From Candidatus Gastranaerophilales bacterium (GTDB lineage: Bacteria > Cyanobacteriota > Vampirovibrionia > Gastranaerophilales > Gastranaerophilaceae): a stretch of 64,000 nucleotides of DNA. This document shows positions 18,765 to 29,900 of the stretch, one piece after another. Within the stretch, counting starts at the first letter, position 1. Each line of letters begins with the position of its first letter. Below the pieces are notes generated by a model. The model was not told where the DNA came from, made no database searches, and worked only from the letters and a program-made list of their open reading frames with translations. Both the position numbers and the translations under genes were made by a program. The stretch spans positions 62,001 to 126,000 of the forward strand of contig CANQMP010000001.1 in the NCBI GenBank assembly GCA_947624975.1, in the 5' to 3' direction.

Positions 18765-20891
18765 ATGGCACGAATACCACAATATGAAAGGAGTGTATCT
18801 CCTCAAAATACTCCGTATGGCTATGTTCAAGCTAATACATCACCGGATGCTTTCGGGCTTAATGTTTCAAAAGAATTAAAAGGATTAGGTGATGCCGGAC
18901 TTGATTTAGCCGGAAATATTGCAAATTTAAAAGCAGCTTACGATAAAACTAAATTAGTTGAGTTCAGTAATTTTATTGATAATTGGTCTAATGAAAACCT
19001 TTACGATAAAGATAACGGTTATTTGTATAAAACCGGTAAAGAAGCTATGGGAAAATCTCCGGAGTTAATGGAGAGCTTCGATAAATACGCAGATGAATAT
19101 ATAGCAAAATCGGGTTTTATCGGTGGATATAAACAAACAGCAAGAAATATTGTTCAGCAAAAAAGAAATACGATTGAAAGATATGTTGAAAAACACGACA
19201 AAGATGAAACTGATAAATGGCAAGATGCCGTTTATACGGATGCTATGTCAAATATTTTTTCAAAAGCTATACAAGGTCGAAATAATCCTAACGATATATC
19301 AATGTTTTATCGTGATGGTATGACACTTCTTGATAATTTTGCGCTTACAAAAGGTTGGGATAAAGATCCCGAAATGCTTGCAATTAGAAAAAAAGAATTT
19401 GAAGGAAATTTTCATGCTCAAATTCTTGATGCTTTTTTATCAGAAGGCTCATTGAAGTCAAGAGAATATTTTGAAAAGCATAAAGAAAGTTTTTCTCCGG
19501 AAATTCAAAATAGGTATTTATCAAGAATACATACGGAAGAAGTTAATTATAAAGCAAGGTCAACAGCTGAAAGTTTGGTGGAAAAAACTCCGGAAGAAGC
19601 ATACAAATATATTGACGGTATTGAAAATATTGATGAAAGAAACGCAACAGAAAGCGAATATAACAGGCTTTTAAGACACAAAGACACAATTCAAAAAGAA
19701 AATGATGCTAAACAAAGTAATGAAATAATGCAGAGAATTTATAGTGCGTTTGAAAATGGTGAAGATATTTCAAGCATTATGCGAGAAGTAAATGTTTCTA
19801 ATATGTCTTTGGAACAAAAGGAAAAGATTTATAAAAATCTTAAATCGATGCAAGAGCTTGAAGGAATTGGAAACAACTGGGCAGATTATAATATTTTGCT
19901 TGATATGGCTACATTTAATAACGAAGAATTTAAAAATATAAATCCGGCAAATTATAACCTAACAAAAGAACAGTATAACAAGATTATGGAAATGCAAAGA
20001 AAAGCTATTAATAATGAATACACTCCCGAAGTTGAAATGAAAAAAGCAATTAAAGGAATGTATAATTCAAGTTTTAACATTCAAGGTTCGCAAGGGTTAC
20101 ACTCAAACGAATATCAAGATGAAGTTGTTAGGTTTTTATCTAAAGTGGAGAGAATGCAAGGAGCAGCTTTTGATTTTAAAAACACACAACAGCTGCAAGC
20201 AATAATGGATGGTTTTGATTATAAAGATCCGAATGCCGTTAATAAAAACATAGATGAAACAAAAGAACTTTTTGCTCGAGCAAAAAAACATGGTGAAGTT
20301 TATGATTTGATGGCAAGAGAATATATGATGTTTAAAGGTCAGAACAAAAGAGAACCATCTCCGGAAGAAATCTTTGAAATGGCTAAAAGGTCATATAACA
20401 CGATTGAGAATAATTGGAGAGAAAGAGATATGGGCAAGCTCAATCAAGCTCAAGGTCTTTATAAAAATATTTCATCTACAACACCTAAAAAGGGAGAAAC
20501 AAAGGTATTAACTTATTATTGTGATACAAGAATACCTCAAATATCAAGAGAGCTTGGAATACCTTTAAAAATAACTTCAAGATATAGAGCCGGAGATAGT
20601 GGCGGTCATGGTCATGGTCGTAAATGTGATGTTGGTATGGCTGCATTAAACAATGCTCAAAGACAAATTGTTTTTGAAAGGATGTTATCAGATCCGGCTG
20701 TTGCTTCAATCGGAACATCTGATCCGCTTCTTTTAAAAAGATATAACGAACCTAAAAATCCTAAAATAAGAGATTTGAGGGAATACGATACTAATTACAG
20801 AAAAAGTCATCCCAATACAACAATGAACCATGTGAACCATATCGATATATCTTTTGATACGAGATTTGGTGGAGATAAACAAGGAATTTAA
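18765..20891 (+). CDS. internal virion protein with C-terminal HxH/HxD peptidase-like domain
   Basis: N-terminus like podovirus gp15-position proteins; C-terminus KITSRYRAGDSGGHGHGRKCDVGMA...NHVNHIDISFD resembles M15-type metal-binding motifs. Confidence 0.65.
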   Translation: MARIPQYERSVSPQNTPYGYVQANTSPDAFGLNVSKELKGLGDAGLDLAGNIANLKAAYDKTKLVEFSNFIDNWSNENLYDKDNGYLYKTGKEAMGKSPELMESFDKYADEYIAKSGFIGGYKQTARNIVQQKRNTIERYVEKHDKDETDKWQDAVYTDAMSNIFSKAIQGRNNPNDISMFYRDGMTLLDNFALTKGWDKDPEMLAIRKKEFEGNFHAQILDAFLSEGSLKSREYFEKHKESFSPEIQNRYLSRIHTEEVNYKARSTAESLVEKTPEEAYKYIDGIENIDERNATESEYNRLLRHKDTIQKENDAKQSNEIMQRIYSAFENGEDISSIMREVNVSNMSLEQKEKIYKNLKSMQELEGIGNNWADYNILLDMATFNNEEFKNINPANYNLTKEQYNKIMEMQRKAINNEYTPEVEMKKAIKGMYNSSFNIQGSQGLHSNEYQDEVVRFLSKVERMQGAAFDFKNTQQLQAIMDGFDYKDPNAVNKNIDETKELFARAKKHGEVYDLMAREYMMFKGQNKREPSPEEIFEMAKRSYNTIENNWRERDMGKLNQAQGLYKNISSTTPKKGETKVLTYYCDTRIPQISRELGIPLKITSRYRAGDSGGHGHGRKCDVGMAALNNAQRQIVFERMLSDPAVASIGTSDPLLLKRYNEPKNPKIRDLREYDTNYRKSHPNTTMNHVNHIDISFDTRFGGDKQGI

Positions 20892-20922
20892 TGAAAGATA
20901 ACAAAAAGAGGAAAAATTAATT

Positions 20923-23900
20923 ATGTTTAATACTGTACCGGAAACAAATTCTAATCCTATATTCAGCAGTTACAATGTTCGTTCTCGTGATTTTAATGAG
21001 AATATGGATGAATTTGTTAAAGCTCCAAACGATATTTATATTGAAGAGCAAAAGAAAAAAAGTAAAATAGAAGCTGCAAATAAAAATATTAATGCCGATG
21101 CTTTAAACAATATACCGGATATGCCGGACTTTTTAAAAGAAGAATATGAACAAGTTTATGGTGAACCCGAATGGCTTAAAAAATTAAATGTTGCTTCTCC
21201 GGATGAAATCGAAGAATGGAAAAATAAAGGTGGAATGGGAATTGCGGAAGCATGGGAAAGAAATAATAAATGGGCAACTTTCGCTCCTTATGTGAACACA
21301 ACAAAAGATGCTGCTGATGCAATTACTGTTTCTGTATTATTAGACAGGGCAAAAAAAGGCGAAGAATTATCTTATGAGCAGCAAGAAAAATTAACGGATT
21401 ATTTAAGAGATATAAAAGAACTTCAAACTCGTGGTTTTACTTTCGGTGGTGGAACTGTCAATGCAATTTTAGCAAGCATTCCTTATCTTGAAGAATTTGG
21501 AATTGGTTTGTTGACGAGTGAAGGCGGTGTTGGTCTTGCTTCTCTCGGAAAAACTCTTACAGGAATTGGAGCAAAAAGAGCTGCAAGAAAAGCGGTTGAA
21601 ACGGCTTTAAAAGAAGCTGCCATAAAATCAGCAGCTCCGGCAGCAGCTAAAAAAACGGTTTCTCTTTCAGCTGCAAAAAAGATTTATAAAGATACTCTTG
21701 CAAAAACAACAGGAGCAAAAGCTCTTGCAAATATAACAGCAAAAGAAGCTGTTAAAGAAACAGCAAAAGCTCTGCCTTCTGCCGTTGCTTCTACAACTAA
21801 ATTTTGGTCAACAAAAATGCCGGAAGTTTTTCTCGGTAGTATTGCGGATCATCAAATTGCAACAGGGGTTTATGTTACAGATTATGGTGATGCTGTGTTT
21901 ACATCATCAGAACATCTTGCAACTTCAATAATGAAAGCTTTTGGCGAAAGCACTTTTGAAACTTTAACAGAAACAGCAGGATGGAGTTTTTCTCCGGTTG
22001 CAAATTATTTTGCTAAACCTATTCAGAAAATTATGCCTAAAAAATTCTTTACCGGATTTGAAAAACTTGTTTCAAGTCGTTACGGTATGCCGGCTGCCGA
22101 AGTTTTAAGAAAGTATGGTTATGATGGTGTTATTGAGGAAATGGGGGAAGAACTTTTAAACCGCTTTTTGTGTCAGACTTTTGGTTTAAACGGTCTTGAT
22201 GAATATAATTTTGACAGCTTTATGAATAATGTTTTTTATGCAAATGATCCTTCTCAATGGGGGCAAGAAGCACTTTCTTTTGCTGCCGTTAGCGGAGCAG
22301 GTCATGTTGCTGCCGGAAGCAGTTCAAGAATATCTGATGAATGGAATAAAAGACAAACAGAAAGAAATATCAAAATATTAACAGATAGAGCAAACAGATA
22401 TATTCAATCTCCGGAACAATTTTATCTTGAGCAGGGATTAATTAAAATAAAAGGTTCTCAATCACTTGCAGAACAGAAATTGAGAGATATATGGACTTCT
22501 CAAAATATCGATGAAGGAACTCAAAATGAAATTTTAAAGAATATGTCTGAAACAGAAATCAGATCTGAATTAAAAAGAAATATTGAGGAAGGAACTCAAA
22601 ATGAAATTCCGGAAGTTGCAGCTGAAAGAATTGAAAAAGATTTAACGAAAAAATTTATGGATAATAAAACTTTTGCTAAAGAAAAAGATGCAAAAAGTGT
22701 TGCTGCTCTTTTTTCTGCTCCGCTTCAAAAATTAAGTGAAGTAACAGGGCTTTCTCTTGAAGAAATCATGGAAGAAGAAATGCCGACAATCCAAAAAGAA
22801 GCAGAAGAAGCTGCAAAAGAAAACGGAAGATATGTTCATACGGATGGCAGAATTGAAGAAATATTTGAAGAACTTAACAGCTTGCCGGATGATTTTAATG
22901 ATGAACAATATCTAACTCAATTAATGGATGAAGTTGATATTCTCTCTAAAATCAGAGATGGTGTATTAACAGAAGAAGATTTTGAAAAAGCAAGAACGTT
23001 TATTGAAAATCTTGATAATGCCGAATATACAGAATTAGCGAATGAATTAAAAGAATTAAGCTATAATCAAATCGGACAATATTTTCAAACAAGAAACAAT
23101 ATTGAAGATAATTTTGATGGAAATGCTGAAGATATAACAGAAGGTTTAAAACAAGATGTTATCAACATTCTCAATGAGAATAATTTAAGTGAAGATGAAT
23201 TTAATATTGAGGATGTTAGAATTTATGGTTCATATTCTAAAGGTACAAATAAAGCGACTTCCGATTTAGATTTTGTTGTTCTTTATTCCGGAACAATAAG
23301 AGAAGATGATGCTTTTAACATATTGAATGATGAAAAATTAACATTAACAGATAAAACCGGAAAAGAAGTTGAAGTTGATATTAATCCTATCAATAATACA
23401 GATTGGGGAAGTATTGATGAATATTTATCAAATTTAGAAACACTTGAACCTAAAGCATTATTCCAAAGTGTTAGCTCTGCCGGAGCGGAAGGCAGAGATA
23501 TTTCTGCTGCAAAAAAAGAATGGGAAGAAAAAGGAACAGAAAGCAAGTATTTTAAAAAGTTTGCTGATGGAACAAAAATATTATCCGATAAAGAAGCTGA
23601 AAGCTATAACTTTACAGATAAAGAAGGTGTAACCATTGAAAGCTATCATGGCGGAACAGGTGTTTTTAGTATATTTGATAAAGCTAAAACGGGGGCAAGT
23701 AACAGCAATACAAGCCATATTGGATTTTGGTTTTCCCCTATGAAAGAATTTGCAGATGATTTTGCAAGTGAAAATTCTTATGGAGATAGAATTGCAACTA
23801 CTTATCATTGTTATATTAAAATGAAAAATCCTAAAGTGTATAAAAAATTTGACAATTCAAAAGAATTAAAAGAAATAACAAAAAGAATAAATGAACTTGA

Positions 23901-26900
23901 AGAAAAAATTAATAGTGCAAATAATTTTCAATATTTAACTAAGAATGAGTTTTATCAAGCTACAAAAAAAGTTCAATATACAGGAAAAGAATTTAGGGAA
24001 AAATATCAAGGATTTTTAGAACAAACTTTAAAAAAAGAATATGCTTTGAACGATAAAGAGGTTAGCGAATTAATTAAAATTGCCGATAGTTTAAAAGAAT
24101 ATAATGGAGAATTAAAAGAATTAAGAAGGCAAGAAAATATACTTCAAGATAATGATCCATATTTACAGCTGCGTGATGATATGGATGACTTTTCAATATA
24201 TGGTTCTGGTCTGCCTGATTTCAGAAGGGGGAATAACAGAGAAAATTATGGAATTAATAATGGCAGAGAAGCGGCTCAAAACTTTGTTGATAGTTTAAAA
24301 GCTCAAGGCTATGACGGTATAATTATTCAAGGTACGAGGTACGATACCAATGAAGAACATCCTAACAATCAATTTGTTGTTTTTGACAGTAATCAAATTA
24401 AATCGGTAGATAATCAAGGAACTTTTGATGAAGAAAATCCGAATATTTATTATCAAAATGCTACAACAAACTATCAAGAACAATTTGAAAATGTAAAAGC
24501 TAATCTTAATTATAAGCAATTTGTTAATAAAGTTTTCGATAATAAACTATCTAAACAAGAAAAAAGCAAACCTTTTCGAATTGGAAAAACTCCGGATAAA
24601 CTTATTCAAGCCGGTTTTCCTGACAATAACATAAGTATTGGCTATAAGATTATTGAAAAAGCTCAAGATAATAGAAATCCTGACCACAATTTAAGCAAAG
24701 AAACCATTAGTAAAGTATATCAAGCATTAGATAATCCTATTGCCGTTATAAAGGCTGAACAAAATAAAAATGAAAAAACTCCTAATAATCGTTATAGTGT
24801 TGTGGTTGATTTAAAAGATGATGCCGGAAAATATGTTCTTGTTGCATTTGAGATTAATAAAAAAGATGGAAACATCCTATTAAACGATATTAGAAGTATA
24901 CATTCAAGAAAAGATTATACTCCACTTATAGATAAAGCGTTTAACGAAAATAGACTTATAAAGATAGACAGAGATAAAATAAAAGACTTGCTAACACCTA
25001 AAATTCAACCGGATATAATTTCCAGCGGGGTAGCAAGCCTTATTGAAAATATATATCAACAAACAAATAATGTCAAGTTCTTTCAATCTGCTTATCATGG
25101 AACACCTCATAAATTTGAAAAATTTTCAACTAAAAAAATTGGTACTGGCGAAGGGGCTCAGGCTCATGGGTGGGGTTTGTATTTTGCTGAAGACAAAAAT
25201 GTTTCAGAAGGATATAGAAAAGCATTAACAAATGACTACGTTAAACCTGTTATACCTGTTGAAACTTTTTACGATGGTGAGGAGATTACCTACGCAGATT
25301 TAGCACTAGCTCTTGAAGATGTCAATAATCGTGGTAAAGAAAAGGCAATTAAAGACCTAAATGATGAATTATTATCATTAAAAGAAGAATTATATGAACT
25401 TGAATCAAATTCAGATGAACATCAGGAAACAGAATTTAAAATAAAAGATTTAGAAGAAATCATTGACTTTATTAAAGAAGTAGATGTTAGTAAATTGAAA
25501 GTTGCAAAAAGAGATAAAGAAGGACAACTTTTTGAAGTTGATATTCCTGAAAATGATGTATTGCTTGATGAGGATAAACCGTTTTCGCAACAATCCGAAA
25601 AAGTAAAAAAAACTTTCTCGGAACTGTTTAAAAATGAATTTGATATTGATATTAACAATCCTAAACAAATTAATAAAGATATAGAAACAACTCGAAATAA
25701 ACTTTATGAAATACAAGATAAAATAAAAGAACTGACAAGAGCTGATAAAATTGCAAATGATAAAAAAATATATAATCTTAAATTGCAATATGAAAAATTT
25801 GATAATAAACATACATTGCTATATAAAATCAAAAACAATCAGAACAGTATCTTTTTTGATGGCAAACAAATTTATAAAACATTATCAGATATTTTAAATT
25901 CTAATAAAGAAGCAAGTCTATTGCTCAATAAATACGGCATAAAGGGTATTACTTATGACGGACATCAAGACGGCAGATGTTATGTTGTTTTTGATGATAA
26001 AGCAGTTAATGTTCTGAAAAAATATTATCAAGGTGCTGATGATGCTATTCAGGGTAATATGTTTTATGATAATATAACTCCTCGCAGGCTGCGTAACATG
26101 AATATTAAAGGTGCGTTTGTTCCTGCTGAAAACTTAATTGAGTTATTTAAGAATGCTGATGAAAGTACAATCATTCATGAGTTTGCTCATTGGTGGTTAT
26201 CTCGTTTGGAAAAATATGCGCAAAATAATGAAGAACTGGCTCAAGACCTTGAAGAAGTCAGAAAGTTTGTTAAAAATAACGGTGAAAAATTTACTCGTGA
26301 ACAACATGAAAAATTTGCCGTTGGTTTTGAAGCATATATAAGAAACGGCTCTGCAAGAAGTAACAGATTAAAAAGAATATTTGAAGATTTTAAAAATGCT
26401 CTCATTCAAATTTATGACAGCATAAGGCAGCTTGTTTATACAGAAGGCGGAGAACAATATTCATTTACAGAAGAAGATGTTAAAAATCTTGAAAATCTTT
26501 TTGAAAGATTATTAACTACTGAAAATGAAAGAATTAGAAAAACCGTCTTTGATAGATGCGATGATATTAACGATAAAATTAAAGAAATTAAATCCCGTCA
26601 AGAACAGGAAATGAAAGAACTTGATGAGATTTGGAAAGATAATATTGCAATAAATAACAGGAAATCCGACAAAAAAAGAAAAGTTCAAGAATATCTTGAT
26701 ATGGCTGAAACTTCCGTTAGGAGAGTTCCTAAAGAAGTTAAGGAAATGAAGAAAAGATATAAAGATGCTACTTTGGATATTCTCTCTATTGCAACAGGAA
26801 TGGATAAAAGAGCTATTGCTAATCCTCGTAATTGGGAAAAGGTTCAAATGGCTCTTGAACATGCTGATGATAGAATAACCGTTCAAGGCGGTATGCATGC

Positions 26901-29900
26901 AGAATGGGAAGAATTTTACAGCGATACCGGAGTTAATTATGATACAGATGAAGTGGGCGGTGATTATGAACTTGCAGAAAAAGCCTTTAATGTATTAGTG
27001 GATGGTAATTATAATTTTGCCAATATGAATGAAGATGAAATCGGGGAATTTTATGGCAAGTTTGAATATCTTTATAGTAAAGTACAGACTTTAAAGGGAG
27101 AAGAAAAAAGTAATGCGCTTCAAGCTCTTTGGTCTTTATTTGAAAATATGCCGTCAATGCCGGATGAAGTTGTTGAAGATATTGTTCAAAGATTAAGCAA
27201 AATTAGTGATGAGTATGAAGAAAGTCAGAAAGAAGATTTTAACAGAAAATCTTATCCTAACATTCCGGTAGTTCAACAGCTTCAATATTATGTAACTCAT
27301 AAATTGAGCGATTTAAAAGTTTATGATCCGAATGTTAGATACAAGGTAAGAATATCAAAATCACACAGCTTGTATAAGGCAATTAAAAATGCTACTTCCG
27401 TAAATTCTACAAAAAGGATTATAAGAAAAATAAATGAATATGTAATTGCGGATTTGGAAAATCAAGCAAAAGCAATTCTTCATAAAGAAATTCAAAAGCA
27501 AGTTAGGGTTAATTCTAAACTTGTAAAAGTAGGAACTATCTCAAAAGGTAAATTTGATTGGAAAACAAACACAGTATTTGCTGAACTTGCGGAATTAAAT
27601 AAACTCAAACAGAATGAAGCCTTCAAAGAATATGCAGCCATGATTGAACTTGATAAAGCTGCTGCCGGAGAAGAAAGAGAAAATAATGATGAAAATGTTA
27701 TTCCTACTCCGGAATTTAAAACAGATTTTCAAAGTAATTTAAGAAGAAAGTTTTTGGAGTATCGTTCAAGCAAATTAAAGGATTTAAACTTGCTTGCAAC
27801 TCGCTCTCTGCTTGAAGATATAATGACTTTAAAATTTGAAGGAAGAAGGGCGAAGGATGCGGAAGAACTTGAAAAACGGCTTCAAAAAGATGATATGAAA
27901 ACCGATTTGGCTCAAAGAGTTAGAGAGATAAAAGATAATAATGCTGCAAAAGCCGTTGCTAAATTTATCATGGGTGAAACTCCGATAACATCAGAAAAAA
28001 CTCTTGTTAATTGGGAAACCGCTTTAAATACTTTATTTGGTAGAGATGTTGCTCAAAGATATTCATTATTAAAATTAGAGAGTGATGCAGAAGTTTATGC
28101 TTATAAACATTATTCTGATTTTTGCCAAAAAGCTATTGAGTTATATGGGCTTAATAATCCTGTTAATGCAAAAGAAAAATTCCTTGATAAATTTAATAGG
28201 TTTGTTGACTTCGGTAATGTACAGCCTTTAATAAAGCTGATGCAAGAATATGAAGAAGAAGTTTATAACTTTGCTGAAACTACATTCAGTAAAGAAACCG
28301 GACAATTTATTAAAACCCCATGTCAGCTCTCAAGAGCAGAAATTATAACACTCTATGCTTGGTCTATGAATGAAGAATTAGAGCAAAGAATAATGACACA
28401 ATATGGATTTTCTCAAGTCAGATATATGTTTGATGAAATATTATCAGATGAAGATAAACAATTTGCTTGGTTATTAATTGATACTTGTGAAGAAATGTAT
28501 GATGAAAATAATGAAGTATTTATCCGGACAACCGGATTATCACTTCCGAAAGTTGAAAATTATTTTCCGTCAAAAACTGTTCGTGTCGGATCTGAAATTG
28601 ATATGCTTCATGAAAATGTGGTTCGTTCAAGCAATCCTTCATTTATCAAACAAAGAAAAGTATGTAACAGGATTAAAATGAAACCGGAACAGCCTATTTC
28701 AATTTTACTTCCGCATATAAATAAAACTGCAAGATATGTTATTCTCTCCGAAAGATTAAATTACCTTAATGCTATTTTCAAAGACAGTACGGTAAGAGCA
28801 GCGATTAAAGAAGTCTTTGATGGTGTAAGTATGCCTTTTGCTAATGTTGGCGAAAGAGTAAAAGGAAAAGTAAATAAACAAAAAAGAACAGTCGGAGATA
28901 GAATACATGATACATTGATTAATCAGCTTGGTTCTTCAACTTTTGAGAATTTTGTTCGTGGTCTGAATGTTGGAAAATCTTGGGCAGATGCGCTTGCAAC
29001 AAATTATATAACTTCTCGCATAGGCGGTAATTTAAAAGTTGCTTTCGGACAATTAACATCCGTTATTAACTATGCTGAAAAAATGCCAGCCGGATTATGG
29101 GGCAAAGGATTTGCAGAAGGTTTGAAAACTCCTAAAGAAACTTTTAAATATATGCTTGATAATTGCGATTATTTAAAAGCTCGTCTTGCCGGCAACTCCA
29201 TGAATGAAATTATGTCAAGAATAACCGATGAAAGCGATAGGTTCAGAACATTAAGAAACTTCTGTTCTACTAACACTAAATACGGTGATATTCTTGCAAT
29301 CTGTTTTGGCGGTAAGCCTTATGTTGACTTTTTAATAAAACAAGGAATGACAAAAGAAGAAGCTTTTGAAAAGTTTGTTGAAGATACTTTAAGGGCTCAA
29401 CAATCCGGACATAATTCAGCAACTTCCGTATGGCAAAAGAAAATGTCTGAAAATTTCTTTACTCGCATGATGTTTGCTTTTAACAATACATCTTTGCAAT
29501 ATGAAAGAAAATTCCTTGATGCAGTTGCTCAAAGGGCAAGAGGTGAAACAACTAATAAAGAGTTTATTAAAGCTCTGATTATTTATAAAGTTTTTAATCC
29601 GATATTATTTACATCTTTCTTGGGTAATCTTTCCATAATGCAGCTCATCGGCTCTTTAATTAGAGGAGATGGAGATGATGATACACTTTCAAGATTTGGA
29701 ATTGATGCCGGCTCAGCTATGGTTTTTGCAAATATGGGCGCATACGGTTTTGCCGGAATGGGTATTAAAACAGTTTGTCAATTCTTGATGGCTACATTAG
29801 ACAAAAAAGAATATAAGCCGTTTTTAAGTTCTGTTCCTATAATTAGCGATATTGAAGGTATAGGAAAAGATTTAATACTAAAAAATGAAGTAACTGTTGC

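Noticed and set aside
23283-23808. Minus-strand ORFs within the polyvalent gene
   Set aside because: Fully antisense to a coherent 3059-aa ORF; no RBS or family features
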